From Sclerotiophoma versabilis (taxonomy: Eukaryota > Ascomycota > Dothideomycetes > Pleosporales > Didymellaceae): 64,000 bases of DNA. Positions 31,837 through 44,533 of the stretch are shown piece by piece. Both the position numbers and the translations under genes were made by a program. Each line of letters opens with the position of its first letter. The first letter of the stretch is position 1. The notes beneath the pieces are model-generated. The model searched no databases, had not been told where the DNA came from, and saw only the letters and a program-made list of their open reading frames with translations. The DNA is taken from the NCBI GenBank assembly GCA_012274445.1, contig JAAROD010000004.1, positions 2,294,001 to 2,358,000 on the forward strand, in the 5' to 3' direction.

Positions 31837-34800
31837 CTAATGCAACCGCCTCAACCCTTCTACCAGTCCTCTTACCTCCTCAACATCTCGCCCCAGCCCT
31901 TTGCACGCCTCTGTCTGTTGCTCCTCGCTCAAGTCCAAAAACCTCTCCACCAACTCGCCGTCTACGAAGCGATATGGCTCCTCGCTTTCCCTGACTTGGT
32001 TCTTGAACGCTCGATATCGCGCAAAATCCATGTCACCGGGCGCGGGTACAATTGTGCCAAGGTTGCTTTGCAGGGTGATCAGAAGGTCGAGGTAAGCGGG
32101 TTGGATGAGGCCGAAGAGATAGATTGAGCCCTCAACCTATTTCACGTTAGCACAAAGTCAGGTTTTGGCGTTGAGTGATGAGCAACTTACCGTTCCCATG
32201 AACGCGCGCGGCAGGACTACAGCATCCGGCTGCGCGACAACATCAATCCGCCGTATTCTGTTCACCATCTCACCGAGCGAGATCTCAGATGTGGTCTGTA
32301 ACCGCTTCTTGTCGTCGTCTGTGACGCCCTCGGGATTGCGCACCAGTACTGCCAGATTTCCTTCTGCGTCGCTCTCGAGGTATGTGTTTGTGTCCACTTC
32401 AGCTACCGCGGTAGCCCACGTCGTTTGATAGTGTCTCGCAACCTCGGTAAGTTTATCGCTAAGTCCATCCTCGCCGGGCTTGTACTCGACAACGACAAGG
32501 GACTTCATCAAATCCGCTATCGCGATTACATTACCATTTACCGTTACATCAATGGGGGCGGTTGAGCAGCGGAATGTTGCGGCTTTGACGAGCTCGGGCT
32601 TTGACTGAGTGCGGAACTCGAGGTTGTACACTACGATCGTTTTGATGAGCGCGGCGACAACCTTGTCGCCGCAGATTGCAAGGCAGCGACATCCGCCTTT
32701 GACAGCGAGGGATGTGACAAGCTTGAGCGATCGCTCCGGGGTGACTTCCAGAACGAGAATGCGTCCACGCTCCTCAGTTGCTTGCTGGTCGTCGAGATAC
32801 GCGGTGCCGAGTATGAAGCGTTCAGCCGTTCCGCCGGAGCCGTCTGGGAGGGCGCAGCGGATGACGCATTCAAGAAGTTCGTCTTCGTTGAGGGGGTAGG
32901 TGTCGAGTTCCTTGAACTGGATCTCATCGACTAGCTTAAAGTGACTGATCATGAACTCTTCTCCGCCCTTAAGAACGCGTTTGATTGTGCCGAGACCGAA
33001 AGCTTTGAGGCTCGGTGAATAAGCTATCCGACGGACGGTCTCATCGACCTTCAGAGTCTGAATGTGAGTTGTCCTCTCAGTGTCTACAAGTGCTATGCGA
33101 AGATCTTCTGATGTTGCTATGGCGACGGAGCCAGGGTAGGCTTCTGAGTCGAATGGGCATACAGTCGTTGCGTTCTCTGCTGTGACAGCTGAATAGACCA
33201 GACGACCTTCCGACCCATAGATCAGCGAAGGGTGCTCACATGTCGCAAAAACGTTGAACAGGCCGTCGCCACGAGGCAGAGCACGGAACGTGGCCTCACG
33301 TGTTCCCAACACGATACTTTTTCGACCAGATAGCTCGTTCGTGGACGGATCAAAGGAATATGTCACAACGTTACCATCTGCCAAAGCAGCGAATAACGTG
33401 GGCGATTGGTCGGGGAAGATCTGTGTAAGGAGCAACGAGCGCGGGACTGAGACTTCCGAGATCTGCACTGTCTTTACAGCCTCTAGTGTGTCCAAAGAGC
33501 AGATAGCCAGGCCGGACTCCTTCCAGAAACCGATGAAGCACACAGGGCTGGCGCCGGCCGGTAGCGCCACGCAAGCAACTTGGCTCTCTGTCCCGAAGGT
33601 CTTCTCCTTGATAACCTGCAGGCCACCGTCCGCCATTGATGGCCCGACGCGACGTGGTGGAGCTAATAAAGTAAGAGACACGACTGTGACACCACCCAAT
33701 GAAACCAGTACGTGGCTGTCGTTAATGGCGGCTGCAGTGATCTGCTGGCCGCCGAACGGCACCCATTCCGACACAACCATACCACCATCGAGATCGCATA
33801 TGCGTGCTCGCCCGTTCGTAACCTGCACGACCCGTCCTTGTGAGATGTTGGCCGCAGCAAGCGTGGTTTCATCCAGCGCGAGCGAAGCGAACTCTTCGAC
33901 TTCCTCGACTTCGCCCTGAGGATCAAACTTGAATACGCGCGACTCATTGACAAAGGTGACAAGCAGCGTATCAGCATAGTCGGAGGAAGGATTCGACTTC
34001 AGACTGAACAGGTTGGAGACGTGCTCCATCTCGCCAAGCAGACCGACATCTTCCAATCCTACACCACTGCGTACACTTCGGAGACTGCCGTCCTGGTAGG
34101 CACCGCTACCAGTGACAATCCGAGCTTGGCCAGAGGAGTATTCGTTCGTTTGTCCCTCGCCAGACCTGTTGCCCATGTCCATGATTGTGAAGTCGAGTAC
34201 AGGAGCAATGTTCGAGAAGGTTTGTACGATTTCCATCGACTTCTCCGCAATCCTGATGACCTGGGAGTCGCCTTGGTGTGAGCCAACAAAAACGTATCCA
34301 GCGTCTAAGTATACCAGCACCGACGCTCGTGACGTCTGACCAATGACATCGAGCTTCCATGACTGAACTTGGTTCCCATCACCCAGAATGAGCATGAAGA
34401 GATATAGGCGTCCGTAATCGTCCGCAAGCACAAAGCGTTGTGAATCGACCTTTTCCCAAGCTACGAAGATGGTAGCTTCCTCCAGTGGCTCGACTCGTAG
34501 CTCGCCGTTATCACTGTCATAGTATCCAATAGAAGTCTCGCCAACGACTATCAGGCCGTGTGAGGGCACCTCCACCGGTATGAGGTGACTGGCGCCTAAC
34601 TCTATGTCGGCTTTACACATCTCTCCATCCTCAAGCTCAACTTCGTCTCCGCTGTGTTTGATCTCACGGACCTTGAGGTTGACGTGAGAGTGCGTGTCTT
34701 CGTAAAGAAAAGCGATCTTCGGGGGGTCGTCGGACGAAGTGGGCTTCAGGAAGGCGGATGAGCGGACGAACATCTCTGATAACCGCACAGGCACGGGCTC

Positions 34801-35331
34801 TCCAAGGTGAGCAATATCTGACTGTCCCGCTTGTTTTCTCTTTTTGCCTCTCTGTACTAACGGTATGACTGTAATGATGCCCTCGTACACTTCGACCGTC
34901 ATGAGGCGGCCGGTAGGATCCACATGACATCTTTCGCCTGTTTGTGATTCTCTTGCGGCATTGTCGGCAACACTTTCGAAAGACTTCTCGGTCTGTAGTT
35001 GCTTCTTCTCAGGGTCCCACGACAGTGTGAAGTATGTGAATCGGTCGGTTCCCACAAAGAGGTGGTCGGTCTGCGATAGTGCTGGGCGGAGCTTTTGGAG
35101 CATGGTGACCTTGCCATAGATGGCTTTCTGGTGTTGCAGAGCCAACCCATCGGCAGTCTGGGAGTAGAACTCGAGTCTGTTCGCTTTACTACGAGGCCAT
35201 CAGTATCTCGACAGCTATACAGCACGCCATGCTTACGCAACTACCAGGCAATCCTCCTCTGCACTCAGGAAGTTGAGCTTAAGCGCATGCCGCACGCTGC
35301 TCGGCTTGTGAATGGGCGCGATGTAGGCCAT
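31837..35331 (-). CDS. DDB1: DDB1 (UV-damaged DNA-binding protein 1, CUL4 adaptor)
   Basis: Three exons on the minus strand (35331-35237, 35188-32191, 32136-31837) give 1130 residues, matching the ~1140 of animal DDB1. Exon 1 gives AYIAPIHKPSSVRHALKLNF and exon 2 continues AKANRLEFYSQ, the first blade of beta-propeller A. The body has the three-propeller pattern of the DDB1/CPSF160/Rse1 superfamily, and the C-terminal helical domain ends DVEEVRGLVEGLRRLH. DDB1 links substrate receptors to Cul4 ubiquitin ligases and takes part in nucleotide excision repair; in Neurospora it is also needed for the DIM-5 heterochromatin complex. CPSF160 and Rse1 are longer, which favours DDB1. Divergent from RPC5. 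Confidence 0.92.
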
Positions 35332-35594
35332 TGTGGGTCTCTAGTCGGGGTGCAGCTTCCCGGCACCCTGCAAGCTATGAAGAAAGAGGCGAGTGGTGTT
35401 GTCGAGGCGACTCAAGCTCACGGATGTACGTCAGTATCTCCGCCCGCTAGTCGCGTTGCGGGGGCTTTTGAACTTCGAACTTGGGAAACTTTTGGCCGAG
35501 TCACCTTCCCTGGCGCAAACACACTTCTGCGACCACAATGGCTCGTAAGACCAGCCTTTGATCGTCGCGCATATTTTTGTCACACCTGCTGACT
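35332..35594. promoter_or_regulatory. bidirectional promoter DDB1 / RPC5
   Basis: About 263 bp between two divergent start codons. No TATA box seen. Shared promoter is inferred from spacing alone. Confidence 0.45.
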
Positions 35595-36714
35595 ATGGAT
35601 CCCAATACAGCAGCAACCGAAGTAGAAGACGACGACCCAGTGGTCGCAGAGTACGATGTCTACATTACGCCCGAGGTGGAGGAGCAACAGCTCTATGTAC
35701 TGCAATACCTGAACAGACCACCCGACCAGCCCTTCACCAAAGCCACAGGAAGTCAACCGGCCGAGCTGCGAGTTAAGAAAGAGTCTGGCTTTATCGAAGT
35801 CGACGTTCCAATCAACATTCGTCAGAATTACAACCGCCTAAATGGTGTGCGGTGGGGCGAAGCCATGCGCAAAACCAAGGGATTTGGGCAGAAGGCTTAC
35901 GGAATTGCCTCTGGCTTTGAGCGGACTATGCCGCGCACTGGGAACAGGCCGGGCGGTGAAGGAGGCCCAGCAGCACCTGTGGTTACAGCAGAGGACGATG
36001 ACAACTTCGAGGAATACATCACACATTTTGAGGATGCCAATGAGAAGGGACACGTATTCAATGCGCAAACCTTTGGTGGGCAGATCCTGAATGACGAAGG
36101 CAAAGGACCAAGCTACATGTTGGGGACCTTCCGTGACGGCATGTATCTCCAGCAGCTGTGGCCTCAATTCATGCGCTGACATCTTGCAGATCAGCTCCAC
36201 CTCACACGTCTCAACGGTCTCGTACAACTTCGAACGCAATTCCACCACATTGACGCTTCTGCGCAACTCGAAGCAGTTGCACGGCGACGTGAGAAGGAGT
36301 CACAAGAAGGCGCAAAGCTAGCAGAGCCCAAGGCTTTCATTCCCACTGTGAAGAAAGCAGGTGGAGATACAGCGGCCGAGCTAACGCAGCAGTTCATGAA
36401 GGCGGCGAGTCAGGAACCATGGCACAAGCTGCAGTATTCTGACGAAGACGTGAAGGCCCCCAGTTCTCGGAGACCCAACGCGTGCTGACATGTCACAGTC
36501 TGAACTTGCCTACGATTCATACAGCGAACGCCTCTTTCTCCCATCCACCATTGATGCACCAAAGCTACGATCGAACCTCGATAACGACCAGTTCCTCGAC
36601 GTCATCAGTGCACCATCCGCCGGCAAAGGTGCTAAGCGAAGGAACTCTGTGAAAGAGAAGGAGCTGATCGAGATCTCAGACGAGTCGGATGAGGAAGACG
36701 AAACCGTGAGTTGA
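35595..36714 (+). CDS. RPC37: RNA polymerase III subunit RPC5/Rpc37
   Basis: Three exons (35595-36138, 36190-36449, 36499-36714) give 339 residues. The opening DPVVAEYDVYITPEVEEQ and VLQYLNRPPDQPF is the signature of the RPC5 family; the internal segment DQLHLTRLNGLVQLRTQFHH and the later YSDEDSELAYDSYSERLFL are also conserved. Rpc37 pairs with Rpc53 on Pol III and works in initiation, termination and reinitiation on tRNA and 5S genes. Intron 1 best fits a GC donor at 36139; a GTGACG donor at 36133 is an in-frame alternative changing two or three residues. The last codons lie in a donor-like ACC-GTGAGT just before TGA, so a further exon is possible. Confidence 0.87.
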
Positions 36715-37702
36715 CAAAAGTGGATTTAGCCAGCATTATCATCGAGTTTGCATTACTTGCTATTATGAAGGAAGACACAACAAGATACCCAGTATCGCTG
36801 CACAGTATAGACGGTGTACATCGGCTCCGGACACCGTGAATCGACTCCAGGCGGATTTGATGCACGGTGGGACTAACAGAAATCACCCTCGGGATAAGAA
36901 CGACGATATCTTTTTCCAGCCCGCACCGAGTGAGCGCAAGAAGATTCTTAAAATCTTCGCTAATGGCACTCGATTGGTGCAACCGCTCGATCAATATTGT
37001 CGTTCTGATTCGCTGATAAACTGCTCAACTACTATCAGGCCATCAGAGTCACGGAGCGATATATTCACCTGAGGGAGGTGGTCAAAGGTTTTGGGGCAAA
37101 CGCAGTGAGGAACATGAGCGAAGTGTTGGTAAGGATATTTTCGTGGCACTCTTCAGTGGCGGACAACGAATTGAGATAACTCTTCAAATATTTCAGAGTC
37201 ATTGTTGAGAAGCCATGAGTCCAAGCTACACGTGTTGCCATCTTGGAGTAATCTAAAAGATCTACGGTAGTTCAAAACGAGTCTCCGATTAAAACCCAAA
37301 GCTTTGCAAACTGCCTCACTGTATATGTTTTACTTATTGTTAACAGATCTCATGCTTCGTTGAAATGGTATCACTAGTCGGAGCGCACGGGCCAACTAAG
37401 TGAAAATTCCACAAAACCGTTTGGACGTTCTCTTTACTTCCTTACCTACATCATGCCTTAATTTCAAGCCCATAGCAGCACTTCGGTGCAAGCCACAGGT
37501 CAATACCATCACCATGGTCCATACTCCACACCGCAAGGTCAGCGGCGCATTCGTCGCTAAAGCCGCCCTTCCTTCAGGCAGTCGTGACCTCGGTTGAGCG
37601 TACCAAGAGTGCGGAGACCGACACCAGCCGCCGACCCGCAGCACAGCTCGATATGCAACGTTCGCCCACCAGTGTAGCCGACACTAATATTCAACATTCA
37701 CA
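36715..37702. other. intergenic region
   Basis: About 1 kb without a supported gene. It carries the RPC5 3' UTR and the dehydrogenase promoter. Short ORFs only. Confidence 0.5.
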
Positions 37703-38978
37703 ATGCGGACAATTACAGCAGTGTCGACATCTTTGAGGCAGACGGCACCGTCTGCGGTGCGCCAGAGCTCACGGAGATGCTTCTCAAGCACCCGAGACCT
37801 GCAAGCCACATGGGGATTCATAGGTCTAGGGCGAATGGGTAGGTGTTCTACAGACATGCTCACATGACCGCGCACCTCGCTAACGTTGATGCAAGGCTAC
37901 TCTATGGCTAAGAATCTGAGAGCAAAAGTCCCAGCCGAGGACACACTCTTCATCCACGATGTCAACACTGCAGCTACCCAGAAGTTCCTTGATGAGAACC
38001 CTACTGGTGTGCGAGTCGCTGAAAATGTCCGGGAGATCGCCGAGAAAGCTGTACGTTCTGCCTCTTCCTATTCCACATCTTGCATGATGATACCCTTCTT
38101 TTCCAAAATTATATGATCTAAGTTGGAGTCACTTGTGGCTCTTCCCCTGATTTCACACTTCATAGCCAATCCTCTGATGCAGCTCAACCCTCACATCTTC
38201 GCTTCACATGTCGACAGTTACATGAGGCTGACTAAATTAGGAAGTAATCATCACGGCTTTACCGGAGCCACAGCATGTCAAGGGCGTGTACAAGGCTATG
38301 CTTGAGCCCCCTACGCTGTTGACAGTTGGCTTCGTGAACAAAGAGCGCCTATTCATTGACACATCCACCATCGATCCTATGACTTCGGCCGATGTCGCTA
38401 AGATTGCGCATTCGACTGGCCAGGGAAAGTTCATAGACGCTCCTATGTCTGGCGGTGTTGTCGGCGCAGCAGCTGGCACGCTGACGTTCATGATTGGCGC
38501 AGCACCTGAGGTTGTTGATCGGGCCACCGAGGTGCTGTCCTTGATGGGCCGAAGGGTGCTGCACCTCGGTGAACAAGGTGCTGGGCTCAAGGGCAAGCTC
38601 GCAAACAACTACCTCTTGGCTCTCAACAACATCGCGACTGCAGAAGCTATGAACATGGGCATCCAATGGGGTCTTGACCCCAAGGCTCTTGCGGGCATGA
38701 TCAATATCAGCACTGGAAAGTGCTGGCCGAGTGAAGTCAACAACCCTGTGCCCGGTGTCATCGAGGGTTCGCCCGCAAGCAGAGGGTACGAGGGAGGCTT
38801 TGGGGTTGCTCTCGCAAACAAAGATCTGAAGCTCGCTCTCAAGGCTGCTGCTGAAGCCAATGTCAAGCTTGCACTAGGCGAGGCGGCACGACAGCTATAC
38901 GAAGCGGCAGAGAAGGCCCCAGATTGCAAAGGAAAGGATTTCTCTGTCGTATACCGCTACTTAGGTGGCAAGGAGTAA
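37703..38978 (+). CDS. mitochondrial 3-hydroxyisobutyrate dehydrogenase
   Basis: Three exons (37703-37838, 37896-38050, 38241-38978) give 342 residues. The first ~40 residues are Arg/Ser-rich without acids (SLRQTAPSAVRQSSRRCFSS), a mitochondrial presequence. The NAD-binding motif GFIGLGRMGYSMAKNL spans intron 1. Substrate and catalytic motifs follow: FIDAPMSGGVVGAAAGTLTF and GLKGKLANNYLLALNN with the catalytic Lys. The C-terminal helical domain ends DFSVVYRYLGGKE. The enzyme oxidises 3-hydroxyisobutyrate to methylmalonate semialdehyde in valine breakdown. Related beta-hydroxyacid dehydrogenases share the fold, but the presequence and C-terminal YRYL end favour this one. Intron 2 is unusually long here (190 bp). 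Confidence 0.92.
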
Positions 38979-39267
38979 ACAATAAAATGAGACGAAACCA
39001 ATCTCCGCAATGCTTGTTTGTTGATACAAGTGACTTTGGCTTTGCTTTTCCAGCATCTTCCCCTGCTTGTGTTTTACAGCCGCGGCTACTCAGCTGTGGC
39101 GTGCAAGCTCAGCCACACACGTGCGTCATCGGTCTTGGACGGGGAAACTGCCACTGTCAGGCGACAATCACAGCTTCTACATCTCCGCTTCTGCACTGCA
39201 ATTCACAGTTTCTCGAGCCACTCCACATACTCACTTACTGCAGGTCCGAAAAGAAACAACTGCAATC

Positions 39268-39860
39268 ATGTGCGGCGCCGACTGCTTCTTGATGCTCCTC
39301 AGCGTCCTCTTCCCACCCATCGGAGGTAAGTGACCGCCCGCTCCAGACACCCGCGCTTGAAGTCGAATTTATGCCGTGATGGCGCATACAAACACGTACT
39401 GATTCTTATAATAGTATGGGTAAAGCGAGGCATCTGCTCCGCTGACTCCCTCATCAACATTGCGCTCTGCTGTCTCGGCTTCCTCCCAGGCCTGCTACAT
39501 GCCTGGTACATCATCCTTCAGAACCCTGACCCCTACGACGGTTACGGTCCAGTACCCGACAACGAGGGCGGCCGCCAGGGCACCACATACTACGTTGTTT
39601 CACACACGGGGCCTGCGCGCCAGCAAGGCGGTATGAACTATGGCACTGTGCCGCAGCAGCAGCCGAGTGGTGGACAGTTTCCTGGTCAACAGACTGGTGT
39701 CACAAACCAGAATGCACCGAAGAAGAATGGGAAGAGCGCTGCCGGTCCTGGGAATGCGCCGCAGCATCTTGGTGGCGAGGGGAGTAGCAATCAGCCCGAG
39801 GGGCCGCCGCCAACTTATGCGGATGTCATTAAGGGTGATCATAAAGTGCAAAACCCGTGA
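39268..39860 (+). CDS. PMP3/Sna3-like small membrane protein with PPxY tail
   Basis: Two exons (39268-39325, 39415-39860) give 167 residues. The first ~55 residues are a PMP3 (UPF0057) unit: CFLMLLSVLFPPIGGVWVKR, then INIALCCLGFLPGLLHAWYI, two membrane helices. The intron cuts between GG and VWVKRG. A long Gly/Gln/Pro-rich tail follows and ends PPPTYADVIKG. PP-x-Y motifs bind WW domains of Rsp5-type ubiquitin ligases; yeast Sna3 and Sna4 have exactly this combination and go to the vacuole through the multivesicular body pathway. Same role here is inferred. Short PMP3 proteins without a tail are the alternative family branch. Confidence 0.85.
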
Positions 39861-41429
39861 TGGGAAACTCCGTTCGAGCAAAACCCGGTTGAGACATTAA
39901 TGAACAAGACGATATGATGGGATGCATGGGTATTGGTCTTTTGTTGTGGTGTTCAGGCTGGCAACGGTAGCGATGGCGTTTGTAACTACAACACCTGTGT
40001 ACAATTTGGAAATTTATGAACTTTGACAAAAGCCTGATTGAAACTTATTGCTGTAGTGGTCACTGCGGCATTTGCCTTGTCTAAGACACCACGCATCTCA
40101 AATTTAAGATAAGGGCGGTTCGTTCCTGACGGGATGGTAAATCAGAAACACGGAATAATGTCCACTCTGAGAATAACTGATTAATATATAAAGATGTTTC
40201 CCACGCAATCTGGCCGCACGCGTCGCACATCGGCGAGTATACGCCATCTTGTGAACGCGTGGCTTGCGCGACGCGCTTGCATGCATCCCAGCTACAAGGC
40301 ACAGATGTGCCTCGAAATCCTCCGTGATCTGCCTTTGAGAGTGTAGAACAGACAGCCGTATATCCGCGTGCTTGCCGGATTGCCGTGAGTTACAATGTGG
40401 ACCCCAAAATTTGAGCAACATAAGACAGCCGTAAACCCCAGCCATGTGCCGTTGCTTGCTTTCAACTCCACTCCTCACTGCATTGCATCCTGCGGCCTCG
40501 AATGCGCACGTCAACACGTCTACAGCACACAGCCTCACTAGTAACAGAGCGAACACCTCACAAGCTGCGTAATCGCAGGCCGACATTACTTTCGCAGCCT
40601 GAACCCCAGAAACTAGCAACCGCTCTGGGCGCGAAAAACACTCTGTAAACCAAGGCAGGAAACTGAGAAACTACGAATGTACAACACAATGCTCCCGTTG
40701 ATTCAAGGACAAATAAGACTGAATCAAGCACTGGTGCCGCGTCGATGTTGTCACTGCCCAGCCGCTTGGATCCAGAATTCCTTGCTTGACACTCAGCCAA
40801 GCCACCTTCAAGCCATTCAAGCTTACCCCTTGGCTTGCTTGACGACGGTAAAATCGTGACGTGTGAGTATCGCACACCGCGAAAGCCGTGGAGCAACCAG
40901 CGATCTTCGTCCCCGCCAACGATGATTTGACGTCTTCTCGCCCACGCTAGACAGCACTGCCGCGAGCTTGCAAATTAGACTTTTCCAGAGCTGTGGCTGA
41001 GGCTATTATCGCCTTTCAATTCGTTCGTACGAATACCTTCAGCCACAGTTACGTGGGTTGCAAGGAGTCGCTCAAACACCTGTTTAATTACGTTGCTTGT
41101 CTCCCCTTTCCTGCCATATTTCCATTTTCAAAGCACCTTCATATCACAAGGCAGTCAGGCAACCGAGTTCTCCGCTCTTGCCTTCTCATTTCCACTTGCA
41201 CTTTCTCACCCCGGATTTTACCTGTTTCGAGAGCGCGCGATTGTGTAGCCAGACACTGAGCGGCACATTCTTGCCCTCAACACCATTGCCGAGACAACAG
41301 GCTTTCCTTTACGAAGCTCACGCAAGCATCTGCACGTGTGAGCTCCACTGTGGGAACATCGATCGGATCCTTCTTCTACAACCGGGATAACCACGTCGGC
41401 CGAGTTGCCTACGAGATCCGTAACAATGC
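39861..41429. other. intergenic region and 5' leader of the Ca2+/H+ exchanger
   Basis: About 1.5 kb with no supported gene. A minus ORF at 40104-40619 has no recognisable product. The last few hundred bases are pyrimidine-rich and are probably the long leader of the exchanger, spliced at 41430-41517. Confidence 0.5.
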
Positions 41430-41519
41430 GTAAGTGGAGCTACCATCTCCGGCTTGTCGCCATAGATGTTAAAGTCGCACAACAACACGACACCCTCGAT
41501 GTAGCAACAACTAACAGTC

Positions 41520-43369
41520 ATGATAGACGCAGTAAGAAGGCAGGCACATCGCGCCGCGTCGCAGGGTGGTAACAATGGAGCCTTTAACTACAATCCGTTC
41601 GCCAGAGTGCGATCAAGGGACCAGGCGCCACTAGGAGATGAAGAGAACATTCACCGCACACGATCGGAGGCCGACCAAACCTTAGCTATCGAGGAGCAAA
41701 GACGACAGGAGAGTGCAGAAGCCACCAAGGAGTTCGGAGGACCCCATCATCACACAACAGAACCCTCTCAGGTTTCACCAACAACAGCATACGGCAACTC
41801 AAACTTCACAGAATCATCGACCAAGAGGGAAACTGAAGTGGCGTCACAGACGAACGGTGACGCAAGAGATGGAAGTGATAGTACCGTTGTTGGCTCGACA
41901 GACGGTGTCACAAAGCGCGGCAAGTTCAAGAAGCTATTCAGGCACGAGCATGATGACAACGAACAGGACGAAACTCTTGCCAACCAAGAGTCTGAGGATC
42001 TTTCTCTGGAAGAGCGCAAGCGAAAGGCGTTCAAGAAGAAAATCCCGATCGGACAGCAGTTCCGTTTCGTTCTGTTCGGAGCCTGGATCAACGTCCTGCT
42101 TGTCTTCGTCCCCGTTGGATTTGCTGTCTTCTACGCTGGTCTAAAGCCCGTCCCGGTCTTCATCATCAACTTCATCGCCATCATTCCGCTCGCGGCTATG
42201 CTGAGTAACGCAACCGAGGAGCTAGCGATCAGAGTTGGTGAGACACTTGGAGGGCTTCTCAATGCTACTTTTGGTAACGCTGTTGAGTTGATTGTCTCGA
42301 TTCAGGCTTTGATCAAGAACGAGATCACCATTGTCAAGACCTCGTTGATTGGCAGTATGCTATCGAACTTGCTCCTCGTTCTAGGCATGTCCTTCTTCTT
42401 GGGTGGCGTCAACCGTCCCGAGCAGTTCTTCAACGTCACAGTCGCGCAGACAGCTGCGTCACTCCTTGCACTTTGTATTGCCTCGCTCATTATCCCCACG
42501 GTCTTCCACAACACCATCGCCGAGGACAACAACGACGACGGGGACGCTCTGAGGAACCAAGAGCTTTCGCACGGCACTGCGGTCATTCTTTTGATTGTGT
42601 ATGGCTGCTACCTGTTCTTCCAGCTCAAGACTCACGTCGAGATGTACAACGCTCCCAGCCAAAAAGTTCCCAAGCGCAAGTCGTCCAAGGTCGAGGAAGG
42701 CGCAGCCAACCGCGGTGTTGCCGCAATTGGTGCTGGCACTGCCGCGGCATCTGGAGGTGGTGTCAACCTAAAAAACCTTCTAAACAAGCCCGATGATAAC
42801 GAGGAAGAGGAGGAGGAGTTCGAGACGCCATCTCTGTCTGTCATCGGCGCGCTTGTCACTCTCGCTATCTCTACCACTCTTGTCGCATTTTGCTCCGAGT
42901 TCATGGTTGACAGTATCGACGGTCTTACCGCTACCGGTGGCGTCTCGACCACTTTCGTCGGTCTGATCCTTCTCCCTATCGTTGGTAACGCTGCGGAGCA
43001 CGCAACTGCTGTCACTGTCGCCATGAAGGACAAGATGGATCTGTCCATTGGCGTCGCTGTTGGTTCGAGTATGCAAATCGCTCTGCTCGTCTTTCCTTTC
43101 ATCGTCATTCTTGGTTGGATCTTGGGCAAGGACTGTATGACCTTGTATTTCGACACCTTCCAGATTGCGACGTTGTTCGTTTCTGTGCTTCTGGTCAACT
43201 ACCTCATCCAGGACGGAAAGTCTCGTAAGTATTTCCGCACCCATATATTGCATGACCACGATCTAACGCGCGCACAGATTGGCTCGAGGGCGTCTTGCTC
43301 ATGGCAAGCTACATCATCATTGCAGTCGCCGCCTGGTTCTATCCTGAAATTGCGGAGAACCAGTGCTAA
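41520..43369 (+). CDS. VCX1: vacuolar Ca2+/H+ exchanger (CAX/Vcx1 type)
   Basis: Two coding exons (41520-43224, 43278-43369) give 598 residues. The ~180-residue N-terminal part is polar and charged. Two homologous alpha-repeats define the CAX family: NATFGNAVELIVSIQAL and VGNAAEHATAVTVAMKDKM, each with the essential Asn/Glu. Eleven or so membrane helices are visible, with an acidic loop (EEEEEEFETPS) between the halves. The protein moves Ca2+ into the vacuole in exchange for protons, buffering cytosolic calcium. A possible upstream start lies at 41426: ATGC-GTAAGT spliced to 41518 would add Met-Leu and make exon 1 only four coding bases. Otherwise 41430-41517 is a 5' UTR intron. Confidence 0.92.
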
Positions 43370-44533
43370 GCAGTTACGATTTCATCATTTCATTTTGTCA
43401 TATTTTACTTTGTTCGCATATCCTCAGGCTGCAGCGGTGTTACAATCATGGGCTCAATTCGGGTAGCAGTACATTGAACAGCGTGTAAGCAGTATGGCCT
43501 TTCTTTCCTTGCCACATGCTCGATACCCCAATACATTCAGTAATGTCGTTTTAAAAATCAATGCAAACAATCAACAACCATTCTTGCGTGTTCGACAATC
43601 GCGAGGGATGAGGATATAACACAGGTTTGGGCGAGAGTGTGACGTCTTTAGCGGTGTGATGCCGCTAACGGTACGTCTGCCACTTCCAAATTCAATCCTT
43701 TGCTAACCTCCAACGATTTGCAGGGCATAAATTGGAGACAAAAACATTATCGCGGTGGCTACAACGTTACTTGATGACGTCTTTGTGAAGTCCCGAATGG
43801 GCCCGGAGTGCTCCAGCCTGGTCAACAATGCCATGAACCTATTCTTCCGACTACGCTCAGCTCTCACTTTTTTTTTCACTCATACCGCCTGATTGATTCT
43901 TCCCTGCCGCCACCGCCTCTCGCTCAAGCAAGAGGTTCAGTAGACTCACTGTGTTCTCTCACCATGTTGGTCCTACACGCTACCCTCAACCCTCAACCAC
44001 TCCCCTCACCTATGACATGTAAGATCACCCACCTGGTCGCCTATCCGTCTCTCCTACACCACACTTCTTCCGATACCTGTTCCTCGTAAAGTTCTGATGG
44101 ACAAGTCTCTAGCCCAACAACACCAGCTCAAATAAACAACACTCTCCACGGCGATCACTAGTAGTCCCGCCACAGCTACTGATCAGGTCGCCACTTCCAT
44201 TTCCACTTCCATGCCCTACGCGTGCGTTCAAGTCTTCCTCACCTGTGCTTAGAGGCACTGCCAGCAGTAGGTTTCCTAGGCCTTTCGAAGCTGTGCCTCA
44301 AGCATCCGGTCGATCTCTGCCTCACCTCGCTCCCGAGACGCGGGTTTCGAAGTACGGCCAACCAGAGCTGATTTCGTGTCGCGACTCGCCTTCATACAGG
44401 CCTCCAATAGGATAGCTACAGACCAGCCTGACTTCAGCTTCAAGAGCCTGTCTCTCGTCGTGGTGCCACTGCAGGTTCAAGTCTAGCCTTCTCAGACCCT
44501 TGCTGACGACCTCCAGACGAACTACCCAGCAAG
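43370..44533. other. intergenic region and probable long leader of the SNF2 gene
   Basis: About 1.2 kb without a supported gene. From about 43800 it is C/T-rich (including a nine-T run near 43868-43876), typical of fungal promoters and leaders. Confidence 0.45.
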
